NCBI GenBank assembly: GCA_015060625.1
Contig: SUYC01000001.1
Coordinates: 340,783 to 404,782, forward strand
DNA length: 64,000 bases
Reading direction: 5' to 3'
DNA from: Xylanibacter ruminicola
GTDB taxonomy: Bacteria; Bacteroidota; Bacteroidia; Bacteroidales; Bacteroidaceae
The position numbers and the translations under genes are program-made. Below the pieces are notes generated by a model that worked only from the letters and a program-made list of their open reading frames with translations, did not search any database and was not told where the DNA came from. This document shows positions 52,978 to 62,490 of this stretch, in pieces (the first letter of the stretch is position 1; every line of letters starts with the position of its first letter).

Positions 52978-54180
52978 TTATTTCTTGGTTGCCTCTTGCT
53001 TCTTCAACAGTTTATCGATTTCGTCGAACTGCTTACCCATGTTCAGATTGAAATAGATGCGATATAAGGCAGTCGCCCATTTATCAAGTTCTTGAGGAGC
53101 CAACTCGCGATATTTTTCCATATAAGGGCGTGCCTTGTCGTACATCTTCAGAATCTGTTTCTTGTTCTTTCGAGGGTCCATGTTCTGTGCAATGTTCAAA
53201 CAAGCTATGCCTGCTGTATAATACACGTCGGGCTGCTCGGGATTAACCTCAATCAGCTGATCGCAATAACGCAAACAGTCGCTATACTTCTTCATGTTCA
53301 GCATCACGGTGCTCTTGGCAAAGAGATACAACTCGTTCACCGAGTCGTTAGCCAATGCCATATTAACCACACTATCGGCCATCTGGAAGTTGCCACGACT
53401 GTTATAGATATCCATCAGTCGGGGAAAGAAATAGTTTGATTGGGGATACTTCTTAAATCCCTGCCACAAGGTAGCGATATGCATCGAGTCGTCGTCGAGT
53501 TTATCCCAGGCTTCGGCCATATACTGCAGGGTGTACTCCAACTTCTGCTCGTCGCGTTGGGCTGTGGCGGCATGGCGCAGAACCAGTACGGGGTCGTTTA
53601 ACCGATAGCCACAATACGTAGCCCAGTAAGCCACCTCGCCCATCTTGGGGTCCTTGTACATATAGTCATATCCTGTAAACAGTGGTTGACGGTCACAGTC
53701 CAGATACATCTCAAAAAAATCTAAAGCCGATTTAAAGTCGCCCTTCTTCAGATGGTGGGCTCCACCATAATAGATATTGGGGCGATAGGTATTCATCTTA
53801 GCTGCGTTATCCTTGCGATACTCGGGATGCGACTTACCATTCTTGTCGGGCTTGGCATCGATAGAATCTAACTTCTCGGCCACAACAAACATGCGCTTGG
53901 CCAGGTTAAAAAATGCTGCTGTATCAACCTTTTGCTTGATATACATCTTCTCATTAAGAGCCAGATACTGCTTCTCTACAGCCTGCAACCAGATATCGTA
54001 AATACGCACATTCTGCTGGTTGGCTGAATCTTTCAGCAAATCGGTCATCAGCTTCTCTGCCTGCTCTAAATTTTTTCCACTTTTCAGTATCGTTCGTGCT
54101 TCGCCAATCTGCTTGCGCTGAGCGCTCGTAGGCACACTCATGATTACGCAGCTGATGGCCATTATCATCAATCTTTTCAT
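52978..54180 (-). CDS. Secreted TPR-repeat protein
   Basis: The 400-residue product has a signal peptide (MKRLMIMAISCVIMSVPTSA) and several tetratricopeptide-like helix pairs: HHLKKGDFKSALDFFEMYLD, SRGNFQMADSVVNMALANDS and LNMKKYSDCLRYCDQLIEVN, the last ending in the typical NPEQPDVYYTAGIA. It is probably periplasmic and mediates protein-protein contacts. No catalytic domain is seen. It stands alone, with a TACCTTTG -7 box at 54222-54215 and a terminator downstream. Confidence 0.85.
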   Translation of the reverse strand: MKRLMIMAISCVIMSVPTSAQRKQIGEARTILKSGKNLEQAEKLMTDLLKDSANQQNVRIYDIWLQAVEKQYLALNEKMYIKQKVDTAAFFNLAKRMFVVAEKLDSIDAKPDKNGKSHPEYRKDNAAKMNTYRPNIYYGGAHHLKKGDFKSALDFFEMYLDCDRQPLFTGYDYMYKDPKMGEVAYWATYCGYRLNDPVLVLRHAATAQRDEQKLEYTLQYMAEAWDKLDDDSMHIATLWQGFKKYPQSNYFFPRLMDIYNSRGNFQMADSVVNMALANDSVNELYLFAKSTVMLNMKKYSDCLRYCDQLIEVNPEQPDVYYTAGIACLNIAQNMDPRKNKKQILKMYDKARPYMEKYRELAPQELDKWATALYRIYFNLNMGKQFDEIDKLLKKQEATKK

Positions 54181-54241
54181 TCAATCTTTACCTTATTATA
54201 TATATAAGCGACTGCAAAGGTATAAAAAAATGCTTAAAAAG

Positions 54242-54272
54242 TTTGCAAACTACAGATTTTTTAGTATATTTG
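54242..54272 (+). promoter_or_regulatory. Promoter of the 54309-54812 gene
   Basis: TTTG (54242-54245), 19 bp, TATATTTG (54265-54272). Rules out the ATG at 54243 as the start. Confidence 0.8.
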
Positions 54273-54308
54273 CAGCGTATTTTATCAACTAATAACCTTT
54301 TTGGGGTC

Positions 54309-54812
54309 ATGAAGAAGAAATATCTATTATGGGGTTATGCAGTCGTTGCCATCTGCATTATTATCATTCTATTAGCCATCACTGTTACATCGATAGCAGG
54401 TGCGAAAGGAGCGCGAAATCATATGGCAAATCCTGAAAATCGCAGAGGTATCTATGATACCGCTGCCAAGGTAAGTAGAGACACTGGATTAAAGATACCT
54501 GAGTTCCTCATCAAGGAGCATAAGCCAGGCGAATATCTCGAAGGCGGACAGTTTCGCGATACACTGATTGTATTCTTCTACAAAGGTATCCCCGACTCTG
54601 TTTTCAGCTCGTTCGAAGAGCGTGCCAAAACGATTGAGAAGGCCAGGGAGATCGGCAAAGACAGCTGTAAGAGTGTTGAAATCGACAGCATCAACTATCA
54701 TTATCAAGACTTTTATGTTGGTGGATTCTCATGTTATGTGGGCGTCCAGCTGGCTAAGAATTCGCCTTACGGCCGCATTATCTTCGGCAACTGGAAGCCT
54801 GCAAAGAAGTAA
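54309..54812 (+). CDS. Single-pass membrane protein of unknown function
   Basis: The ATG at 54309 (167 residues) is downstream of a consensus promoter. The frame also opens at 54243, inside the promoter. MKKKYLLWGYAVVAICIIII leads a single transmembrane helix; the rest is periplasmic and soluble (YDTAAKVSRDTGLKIPEFLI, FRDTLIVFFYKGIPDSVFSS). I do not recognise the family. It precedes tRNA-Arg but is separately transcribed. Confidence 0.75.
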   Translation: MKKKYLLWGYAVVAICIIIILLAITVTSIAGAKGARNHMANPENRRGIYDTAAKVSRDTGLKIPEFLIKEHKPGEYLEGGQFRDTLIVFFYKGIPDSVFSSFEERAKTIEKAREIGKDSCKSVEIDSINYHYQDFYVGGFSCYVGVQLAKNSPYGRIIFGNWKPAKK

Positions 54813-54848
54813 CATCCAAATAAACTTTGCAAAGATTTCAAGGAAAAG

Positions 54849-54880
54849 TTTGGTAAGTTCGAAAAAAATAACTACCTTTG
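54849..54880 (+). promoter_or_regulatory. Promoter of tRNA-Arg
   Basis: TTTG (54849-54852), 20 bp, TACCTTTG (54873-54880). Confidence 0.85.
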
Positions 54881-54914
54881 CAGCCGATTTCTTAAAAAAG
54901 GAGTCAACAAGGCT

Positions 54915-54988
54915 GGTTCGGTAGCTCAGCTGGATAGAGCAACTGCCTTCTAAGCAGTAGGTCTTGGGTTCGAGCCCCAACCGAATCA
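54915..54988 (+). tRNA. tRNA-Arg(TCT)
   Basis: 74 nt. Acceptor stem GGTTCGG/CCGAATC (one G-U pair), D arm GCTCAGCTGGATAGAGC, anticodon stem-loop ACTGC-CTTCTAA-GCAGT (TCT reads AGA), T arm TTGGG-TTCGAGC-CCCAA, discriminator A; CCA is not encoded. The 3' end is the likely integration site of the mobile element that follows. Confidence 0.95.
54965..54988 (+). other. Probable attachment site (att) at the tRNA-Arg 3' end
   Basis: The T arm and acceptor 3' half (TGGGTTCGAGCCCCAACCGA...) are followed by a tyrosine recombinase gene 350 bp away, the usual arrangement of tRNA-targeting elements. No second copy of the sequence is seen to 64000, so the far end lies outside the window or has been lost. 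Confidence 0.5.
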
Positions 54989-55003
54989 CTGAGGAGAAAA
55001 AGT

Positions 55004-55030
55004 GGACAGGCTATGAAGCCTGTCTATTTT
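55004..55030 (+). terminator. Terminator after tRNA-Arg
   Basis: ACAGGCT-ATGA-AGCCTGT followed by CTATTTT. Confidence 0.75.
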
Positions 55031-55170
55031 CATTAAAAAACAAGCAAAAAGCGTTCTAAAACACTAGATTTTATCCAGTTCTTAGCAATTTTAAGTATTG
55101 TTGAACAAAGCAGTAGATTTGGACACATTTGGACTGAAGTGGAACTGGATAGAATGGTTTGGAATACCTA

Positions 55171-55235
55171 TTTTTGCTACCATTTTTGCTACCGCCTCTC
55201 AGATTTTTGCTACCACTTCTCAGAATTTTGCTACC
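55171..55235 (+). repeat. Four direct repeats of TTTTGCTACC upstream of the integrase
   Basis: TTTTGCTACC occurs four times, spaced about 12, 21 and 22 bp apart. In the 350-bp gap between tRNA-Arg and the integrase, these are candidate arm-type sites for the recombinase. Confidence 0.7.
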
Positions 55236-55341
55236 AGATACACGTTATTGTGACCTCTGGAAGTTAAAAAATATTAAATATTAGCCTATCTGCCACAGAT
55301 TTTACAAAGAGTCCACTTTCTCTGCGCAAAAAAAAACAGTT

Positions 55342-56496
55342 ATGAAGAAAAGAGTTAAAGTGGTATTTGACCGCAAAGGCTCAGTAGCAAGAACTGGGTA
55401 TGGAAAAATTGAGTTGTGTATTTACTTCCAGGCTGGCGAACGTAAGTACGAAACAGTGGGGACTGCAACTCCAGATGAATGGGAAGTTGCAGCCCAGGAC
55501 AAGAGCGTAGTAGCAAAAATCAAGCACTACGAGCAAATTATTAATGCAATGTTAGTACTTGGTGAGGACTTGTCTATCGATAATTTCAATAGGCATGTTT
55601 ACGGGGCAGAGGTAAAGGATGTCGAGACTCCTGACAATAAGTACATGTTCATGGGACATGACCAACGCCAAAGTTTTCCTGACTTCATCATGGAGTACTT
55701 GGAGAAGGAAGGGCTGAGTGAAGGTACAAGCAGACATGTAAAAGTGGTGGTTGAAAGCCTGAAAAAGTCCCACATGCTTCAGACTTTCTATGACCTTACT
55801 CCTGCAAACATCATTAAGTATGACGATTATCTTCATGCTCAAAATGACAAGACTTTGGTAACTATCTGGGGCTACCATAAAAGACTGAAGAAATACACTC
55901 GTATTCTTTGGCGTGACCAGATGATTCCAAATAACCCGTATGATCATGTACAACTTAAACGCGGTAAGAACAAAGAGCGCAGACCACTCAATGAGGATGA
56001 ACTTATCAAAATCCGCAATGCAAAATTATCTGATAAGCTCGCGCGCGTACGTGACCTATTCATATTTATGGCATACACAGGCCTATCGTATGTGGATATG
56101 TGCAGCTTCGATTTCATGACAATGACTGAGAAGAAAGGAAAAGTTTTCTACATTGACGGTGCTCGTGTGAAGACTGGTTCTAAGTTCTTCACCCCTATCC
56201 TACCTCCAGCCCAGGCTGTACTTAAGAAGTACAACTATCAGCTACCCATTATCTCGAACCAGAAGCTTAACGACTATCTGCATGTTATTCAGGAGAAGCT
56301 TGACATCAACAAGCCCATAACCTGTCATGTAGCCAGACATTCTTTTGCGACCTTGCTGCTGACCTACGATTTTCCTATAGATAAAGTAGCCCGAGCACTT
56401 GGTCATATGGATATCAAGACCACTCAGATATATGCCAAGATCTTAAAGAAGCCAATGTTCCAGCATACTGAACAAATTGTATCAGCCATCAGATAA
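55342..56496 (+). CDS. Tyrosine recombinase/integrase (IntDOT-like)
   Basis: The 384-residue product has an N-terminal arm-binding/SAM-like core domain and a C-terminal catalytic domain. The catalytic residues seen are the H-x-x-R pair in CHVARHSFATLL (about 328-339), the histidine in ALGHMDIKTTQIYAKI (about 351) and the tyrosine nucleophile (about 363). The first arginine position lies in FMAYTGLSYVDMCSF, where Ser replaces Arg, as described for IntDOT and relatives. It would integrate the element at tRNA-Arg. Its end overlaps the tail gene convergently by 8 bp. Confidence 0.92.
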   Translation: MKKRVKVVFDRKGSVARTGYGKIELCIYFQAGERKYETVGTATPDEWEVAAQDKSVVAKIKHYEQIINAMLVLGEDLSIDNFNRHVYGAEVKDVETPDNKYMFMGHDQRQSFPDFIMEYLEKEGLSEGTSRHVKVVVESLKKSHMLQTFYDLTPANIIKYDDYLHAQNDKTLVTIWGYHKRLKKYTRILWRDQMIPNNPYDHVQLKRGKNKERRPLNEDELIKIRNAKLSDKLARVRDLFIFMAYTGLSYVDMCSFDFMTMTEKKGKVFYIDGARVKTGSKFFTPILPPAQAVLKKYNYQLPIISNQKLNDYLHVIQEKLDINKPITCHVARHSFATLLLTYDFPIDKVARALGHMDIKTTQIYAKILKKPMFQHTEQIVSAIR

Positions 56497-58429
56497 TTCG
56501 GTAAAAAGTACCTTTGAGTAACTGCGACCTTCCTGTTGATTCATGGAAGGTCGCTGTTATTTTCTCACAGACATAACGGCTGCCCTCGATGTAGAATACA
56601 GACCGTGGGTTGGGAATCTCATCGGCCAGGAAGGAGAAGGTGTATTTCTTCCTGTTGTCGATGTTGTAGGTATAGCTGTATGGGATGTTCTGCGCGTCGA
56701 GACCTTTCTTGGGCTCCAAACGCAGGGAGTATGGGGGCTTTGTGGCGGTAAAGTCATCGTCAATTTCTACCTTATCTACGATAGGTCGCGGCAGTTTTCC
56801 GGCTTTACGGATGATGCCGTCCCAGAAGGCCACGTATAACTTCTCGAAGTATGCGTCAGCCATCTGCTGATCCCCTTGTTCGATGGTCTTTCCTGCCTTG
56901 CCCTGTGCCAAAGCTCCGTCACCGTATTCCGCTTCGGTGTCGCCTTGTCTGCTATACTCGCCTATGCTGCGTGTGCGTTGTCCTCCCATCCGGCTACCAT
57001 CGCCGTTTGAGACAGAACCACCTCCGGTGGTGTCCTCGTTCCAAGTTGTAGCGTTTCCCATATCTCCACACTCCAGGAATAAGCACGGGCCTAACGTTTC
57101 CTCTGTATCATCAATCCATGCTGGCACTATCTGTAGTTCCACCTCTTCAGCATCCTTACCCACGAACCATTTCCCGAACTGGTTTACCGGCATCAAGCGG
57201 TTATAGTATTTATACCAATGATAATCCTGACCACCGATGTGTGTCGTTTCGTAAAGCTCCGACTTGTAGCAGTACATAATAAAATAGGTGTCCACGTCGC
57301 GGGCGTAGAAGAGTTTGTTACCATCCGAACCTGCCGGGTAGCCTCTGGAATACTTTTTATGCCTCCCTCCATCTGTGATATATATCCCGCTTTCCTTGAG
57401 CGTCTGGGCATATACCAGCAGTTGTGACAGACTGTTGTATTTGCTGGCGCTATCCTTGTTTTGGGCAATGTACCACTGGCATGACCGATAAGACCAAAGC
57501 CGGTTGTCGTTATCCGCATAAGCTATGTTTTTCGAGGCGATGTAATCCGATTTATCCTCCTGCGCCACGTCCACCGCATATTTATTGATGACGCGGTCGA
57601 TTTTCACGGATTTCGCCTGTTGTGCTATCTTGTGCGAGAAGTTGAACCGGATGGTACGTGCTTTGTGGTTGATGGTGAATTCCCCTCCTAGCAGAAGCTC
57701 TAACTGTTCGAAGAACTCCGTGAGCGACCAATGCGGCATGGCGTCGGCAAAGTTAGACAGCGACCAAGCTGCAGGGAGTGTGTTACAGATAATCAGATGT
57801 TTCCAGTCGCTATTGCTGATGTCCGCAAAGCTACCTGAGTAACGGACTGCGCTACAGATCTTCTTTAATATATATAATAGGTATGGCTGAAACGAGAGAT
57901 TAGTCAGATTGCTATCCCAAACGAACTGTCCGCTGGTGTTCTTTGTGACGGCATTCTGCAGGTTGCCCGATGTATTGTTCACCCATGGTAGTGCCAAGTA
58001 GTCAACTGCCGGGTAGTCACTTTGCCATGCCGATGATAAGCTGATGTTTGCCGGATTCGTATTGGCCGGCGTACCCAGGTCCAACTCGTTGAGGTAGATA
58101 TTGTCAAACGTATCGTTGAAGTTCTGTTCAGAGCGCCCCTCCAGGAACTGTGTCTTCACCTCCACCTCAGAAATCTGGGTGATGGTGATGCAGCCAGCCT
58201 TATAAAACTGCCTATCGCGGATCTCACAGTCGAAAACGACCTTGGATTTTACGACGTCTTGCCGATGCAGATGCCCAAAGATAGCGATGTTCTCAGGGCA
58301 GTCTTTCAGCGGGAAGGTGATGGTGAGTGTATAGCCGTCGGAACCGGTGAACAGCGGGTTCTCGGCTATATACTCGAACGAGGTATTCTTTTTAAGATAT
58401 GCAGGGCGGTTGTTGATGAGAATTTCCAT
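56489..58429 (-). CDS. Phage tail structural protein (probable distal tail/baseplate)
   Basis: The 646-residue product follows the tape-measure gene, where the distal tail or tail-associated protein is normally encoded. The N-terminal part (MEILINNRPAYLKKNTSFEY, DGYTLTITFPLKDCPENIAI) is beta-rich. A middle region has many aromatic residues and a Gly/Ser segment (TTGGGSVSNGDGSRMGGQRT). I do not recognise a named family; the assignment rests on position and composition. Convergent overlap of 8 bp with the integrase gene. Confidence 0.6.
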   Translation of the reverse strand: MEILINNRPAYLKKNTSFEYIAENPLFTGSDGYTLTITFPLKDCPENIAIFGHLHRQDVVKSKVVFDCEIRDRQFYKAGCITITQISEVEVKTQFLEGRSEQNFNDTFDNIYLNELDLGTPANTNPANISLSSAWQSDYPAVDYLALPWVNNTSGNLQNAVTKNTSGQFVWDSNLTNLSFQPYLLYILKKICSAVRYSGSFADISNSDWKHLIICNTLPAAWSLSNFADAMPHWSLTEFFEQLELLLGGEFTINHKARTIRFNFSHKIAQQAKSVKIDRVINKYAVDVAQEDKSDYIASKNIAYADNDNRLWSYRSCQWYIAQNKDSASKYNSLSQLLVYAQTLKESGIYITDGGRHKKYSRGYPAGSDGNKLFYARDVDTYFIMYCYKSELYETTHIGGQDYHWYKYYNRLMPVNQFGKWFVGKDAEEVELQIVPAWIDDTEETLGPCLFLECGDMGNATTWNEDTTGGGSVSNGDGSRMGGQRTRSIGEYSRQGDTEAEYGDGALAQGKAGKTIEQGDQQMADAYFEKLYVAFWDGIIRKAGKLPRPIVDKVEIDDDFTATKPPYSLRLEPKKGLDAQNIPYSYTYNIDNRKKYTFSFLADEIPNPRSVFYIEGSRYVCEKITATFHESTGRSQLLKGTFYRII

Positions 58430-58462
58430 TTTGAAGAATTGAAGAGTTGAAAAATTGAAGTT

Positions 58463-58972
58463 TTATTTCCGGCGGCTTTTGGGGGACTTATTTCTTATGA
58501 GTTGTGCGTATTCGTCCTGGGCCTGTTTAATGCCGGTGTCGCCCGTGACGGTGTTGACTGTCACGAAAGGCTCATCCAAACGTTGTCTTAGCTGGCGCAT
58601 GATATCGGCGTATTCCTTCATGACCTTTGTGGCAGGCTCGGCATCCTCTCTTGTGGGCTGCAGGATGACTGTCGGCGATGATGGTGCGGACTGTGCGTAC
58701 ACGCTCGGAGCCACGATACTTCGTGAAACGTCATCCGAGCGTAATGAACCGATGGTGTTCGTTCGCTGGGCATAGTCCAAAGCCTCAATCATCGGGCGGG
58801 CAACGGGCGACTGCAGTAATTCCTGACTGGCCACCCACTCCCCTTTATGTACGATGCCGGCCACCTCATATTTACCACCTTCACCGGTAAAACCACCTTT
58901 GGCATAACCCTGAGCTGCAGATGCTTCCTGCTGCTTCTTGATGGCAGCCACTCCTGAGTGGCGCTGGTCCAT
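58463..58972 (-). pseudogene. Tape-measure protein, C-terminal part in a shifted frame
   Basis: Contains AAQGYAKGGFTGEGGKYEVA followed by GIVHKGEWVASQELLQ, the characteristic C-terminal tail of Bacteroides phage tape-measure proteins. It continues the 58789-62091 reading frame after a shift near 58945: upstream the other frame reads FLEEWTSATQ, and from there this frame reads GVAAIKKQQEASAA. The shift equals one lost base (or two gained). No slippery heptamer is seen. Its own ATG at 58972 is probably not used. Confidence 0.8.
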
Positions 58973-61900
58973 TCTTCGAGGAATGACTTGTTATCATCCA
59001 GTTCATCGATGCCGTACTTCTTTCGCAGGGCCTTTTTCGCTTTCAGGTAGTCCTCTTCGATACGCAGTTTCTCTTGGGCGTTGTTGTCGGCTGCTTGTAT
59101 CTCCAGGTCATAGACTATTTTGAGTGCTTCCAAGTCAGTCAGATACTTATTCGTCCGTTCAGAGCGGTTGTCCCCGAAATATTCCTCTTTGATTTTCTTC
59201 AGTTGGTCGGCATGCTTCTTCTCGGCAGCCTCTGTCTCCTGTTGGCGATGCTTCTGGTCGGCAATCAGCTTATCTTGATAACGAGTATATGCTTGCGTGT
59301 ATTCGGTCGTGCCCTCTTCGTAGATGGTCGTCATACGCTTCAGGTGGTTCAACTCCAAGAGTTCCAGCGACTGCTGATAAATCTCCTGGTCTATTTGACC
59401 ATCGATATAGCGTTGCTTCTGGATAGACATTGCTTCGTTGTAAAGCTGCGTCTCCTGTTCCACAGTGATTTTCGTATGCTGTTCTGTCTGCTTCTTTTCC
59501 GCTTCTGCGTATGCGGCCTGTGCCTCCAGTTTTTCTATTTCCGTGAGGTCGTTATGCTTCAGGATCTTCGTCTGGTATTCGATTTCGATTTCCAGGATAC
59601 GCTTCTGGTACTGCTCGTAGTTCTGCTGACCGGTGGCATAACTAATGCGGTTGAACGTTTCCTCTTTGGTTTTCCAATCCTTTTCCTTCTTGAAGCGCTC
59701 TTGTTTTTTAGTGTCGTCTGTGGGAGGTGGTGTTGGGGTATTCTTTGGTTCTTCGGTCTTTGCCAACTTCTCTGCTTCGTCGGATAGACGCTGATTGTCC
59801 GCTGTCAGGGAGTCGATGATGTTGTTGTACTGCGTCACCGCTTTATCCAACTTTGACTGTTGCAGCTTCCATGCCCTGTAGGCTGTTGGGCTTACGTTCG
59901 CGCTGCGTATTGCATCTGTTTCATTTTGGCCCTGCTTTTCGTTGAAATAGGCGTTCTGGATGTTATGAGGAGCCTCGTTGAAATGCACGTCACGCTGATG
60001 CTCAGCGTCGGGCAGTTTCTCGAGTGCTGCTTTGATTTTTGCCGAGTTCTTCAGCTGCTCCGTGTAGTTTTTCAGGATCTTGATGTTATGCCCGTATAGC
60101 TGGCCCTCCTCGCTGATGCTCGCGTGGTAGTTGGGGATAATCTGCTGCAGCTCCTCGATAGCCTTGCGGCGGTTGTTGACCGATAAAGACTCGTTTTCTA
60201 TCGTATTTTTGAGTTGCTCTATGCGCTTGATTTCCTCACGTGTGTTTCGGTCGGCTTCCTCGTTGATGTCCTTCAGGCGCTTTTGAGCTGCAACGGCATC
60301 GGTGGATGATTTGGCGAACTTCACGTATAGCCCAATCAGGAGTGTCAGCGTGGTGATGGCGACTCCCATCGGGTTCATCTTCAGCACCTTATTAAAGAAC
60401 GTCTGCGCTGCTGCAGCTGCTGTGATTTCCCCTCTGAGCACCTTGTGTTTGAGGATAGAAGCTGCCAATGCCGTGTTTTCGATGGCAACTGCAGCGGCCT
60501 TCAGTTTGGCAACGGCAATGTATCTGAGCGACCATAGATGTTGTAGTTTGACGGCTGTATAGTAGCTCACCACAGCAGCAGTCAGTGTGATGAGTGTACC
60601 TTTGTATTTCAGGATAAAGTCCACCAGCGTTGAGAGGACTTTTAGCATGAGTGTTGTGCTGCTCAGAACGTGACGCATGACGGGCTGCAGCTTTTCACCC
60701 AGCTCGATGGCCATCTCCTTGACCCGTTTACGAGCCTTGTCCAGTCCGGCCTGAACTGTCGTGTTCTGTACGTTGTATTCTTTGGTGACCGATGTCGCTT
60801 CCTTGAAAGCCTTTGCTGCTTCAGCCTGTTCCCATCTCACCATGTCCAGATTACCAGCCAGAGCCGAAATCACCTGAGCGACACGGGCGCCGTTCTCACC
60901 CATATCCTTGAAAATGGGTGCCAAGACATCGATATTACCCAATTTGTCCAGTGTTTCGAGGAGCATCAGCAGTCCCTCGTTTGTTCCCTTGGCCAGCGTC
61001 TCCTTGAACTTCTCAGCGTTCATGCCCGTAGCCTTAATAATCTTATCCTGCTGCTTGAACATGTCCATGATCAGTTTCGAGACAGCTGTGGCTGACATCT
61101 CTACGGCCTGTCCCTGAGAGTCGAGCACGGCGGCCAGTCCCATGATTTGTGGGATGGTCATATCAGCCTGGGCCCCTACGCCAGCCATACGTTTGGCGAA
61201 GTTGGCCAGGTAAGGTGCTGCAGCCGTGCAGTTCTGTGAGAGCTCGTTGATGACAGAACCAACAGACAGTAGCGCTTTCTCCGTACCTAAGCGCTCTTCG
61301 TCGCCGAAGATGTTCGTGAGCTTGGAGAGTGTGAGCGTGGCCCCGTCGCCGAGTTCGTCGAGTGCGACGTTGATCTGGTCAGCCGCTTTCACGAATCCCA
61401 TGATATCCTCTTTCGACTGCTTGCCCAGTTTACCCGCTTCCTCTGCAAGGATGTTCAGCTGTTCACGGCTGGAGCGTGTGTCCATCTTCTTGAATTCCTC
61501 GTTCAGGTCCTCGACCTGTTCCTTGGCCATGCCCGTGAACTTGCGGACATTAGCCATCTCTGCGTCGATGTCCGCATAGGCTTTCACAGCGGAACGGCCA
61601 GCCATGATGATACCTGTTGCAGCAGCTATCATGCCCATGAGTGTGGTCTGCCAGTCGTTCATTTTGCGGTTGAAGCGGTCCCAGAAACCCTCGCCAACGG
61701 TCAGCTCCGTGTTGACCTTGGCGAGTTCCGCTTTCACCCGCTTGATGGCCTCCGCCTGTCGGTGCCATTCCTCTGTACCGCGTTCGATACCATTGAGCTG
61801 CTTCTTCAGGGTGGTTAGCGTCTTGTTCAGTTCCTTGGGTGTTGCCCTGTCGAGGTTCTTCAGAACCTTCTCCACACCGGCAGTTGCACTCTCTATCTGA

Positions 61901-62091
61901 GCTATCTGGCGGTTGGTTTGCTTCAGTTCTTTCTGAAGTCGTTTGAGTTCTACTTTGTTACCCGCTTTGGCTGCATTTTCAATGGCGTGTTCGAGGTCTT
62001 GCGATTTCTTTTTGAGGTTGTCTAGCATATCCTGCGCCTGTTTGCCGTTGACAGTCAGGGTGACAGTTGCATTTGTGTTGATTGATGACAT
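58789..62091 (-). CDS. Phage tape-measure protein (frameshifted at its 3' end)
   Basis: Sets tail length and guides assembly. The 1100-residue reading frame has a coiled-coil N terminus (LDNLKKKSQDLEHAIENAAK), the TIGR01760-type core (AVKAYADIDAEMANVRKFTG, EDLNEEFKKMDTRSSREQLN, LAEEAGKLGKQSKEDIMGFV), two hydrophobic segments (about 500-530 and 590-605) and long helical C-terminal parts. After FLEEWTSATQ (about residue 1045) it runs out of frame. The true tail is encoded by 58463-58972. As written it is a broken gene, unless frameshifting or a sequencing error applies. Phage genes expected upstream (tail chaperones) are absent. Confidence 0.85.
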   Translation of the reverse strand: MSSINTNATVTLTVNGKQAQDMLDNLKKKSQDLEHAIENAAKAGNKVELKRLQKELKQTNRQIAQIESATAGVEKVLKNLDRATPKELNKTLTTLKKQLNGIERGTEEWHRQAEAIKRVKAELAKVNTELTVGEGFWDRFNRKMNDWQTTLMGMIAAATGIIMAGRSAVKAYADIDAEMANVRKFTGMAKEQVEDLNEEFKKMDTRSSREQLNILAEEAGKLGKQSKEDIMGFVKAADQINVALDELGDGATLTLSKLTNIFGDEERLGTEKALLSVGSVINELSQNCTAAAPYLANFAKRMAGVGAQADMTIPQIMGLAAVLDSQGQAVEMSATAVSKLIMDMFKQQDKIIKATGMNAEKFKETLAKGTNEGLLMLLETLDKLGNIDVLAPIFKDMGENGARVAQVISALAGNLDMVRWEQAEAAKAFKEATSVTKEYNVQNTTVQAGLDKARKRVKEMAIELGEKLQPVMRHVLSSTTLMLKVLSTLVDFILKYKGTLITLTAAVVSYYTAVKLQHLWSLRYIAVAKLKAAAVAIENTALAASILKHKVLRGEITAAAAAQTFFNKVLKMNPMGVAITTLTLLIGLYVKFAKSSTDAVAAQKRLKDINEEADRNTREEIKRIEQLKNTIENESLSVNNRRKAIEELQQIIPNYHASISEEGQLYGHNIKILKNYTEQLKNSAKIKAALEKLPDAEHQRDVHFNEAPHNIQNAYFNEKQGQNETDAIRSANVSPTAYRAWKLQQSKLDKAVTQYNNIIDSLTADNQRLSDEAEKLAKTEEPKNTPTPPPTDDTKKQERFKKEKDWKTKEETFNRISYATGQQNYEQYQKRILEIEIEYQTKILKHNDLTEIEKLEAQAAYAEAEKKQTEQHTKITVEQETQLYNEAMSIQKQRYIDGQIDQEIYQQSLELLELNHLKRMTTIYEEGTTEYTQAYTRYQDKLIADQKHRQQETEAAEKKHADQLKKIKEEYFGDNRSERTNKYLTDLEALKIVYDLEIQAADNNAQEKLRIEEDYLKAKKALRKKYGIDELDDNKSFLEEWTSATQEWLPSRSSRKHLQLRVMPKVVLPVKVVNMRWPASYIKGSGWPVRNYCSRPLPAR

Positions 62092-62315
62092 GATTTACAA
62101 GTTTAAATATGGATTTACAAGTGCAAATTTAGTTTCGTGCGTGTGTGTATGAAAAGACGTGTCTGATGCCCATGCCTGAGACTTGACTGGGTGAAGGTAT
62201 GGGGCCGACATCGGGCACTTTCCATTGATTATCCCTACAAAAAAGCGTGCTTTCTTTGTTAAAACCGAAAATAGTTAAGTTAATAACCCTTTCGGTTGCT
62301 GATAATCAATGACTT

Positions 62316-62348
62316 ACGGGATTGTTAAGGGCGGTGCCCTTAACCCGT
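62316..62348. repeat. Long GC-rich hairpin
   Basis: ACGGG-ATTG-TTAAGGGC-GGT-GCCCTTAA-CCCGT: a perfect 8-bp stem with a 3-base loop, extended by ACGGG/CCCGT across a one-sided ATTG. It could be a terminator-like structure, an oriT-like site or a recombination site. Confidence 0.6.
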
Positions 62349-62490
62349 CGGGATAGACACCCCCCACGCGCCCTGCCCTCGCCTTACTCTTCGGATGCTC
62401 TACAGAAGCGGAATATGTAAACGTATGTTAATGAAAAGGTCTTTTGCCGTCTCATTTGTTAAAAGAAGCCTTGAAGTCTCCCAATGGCTC

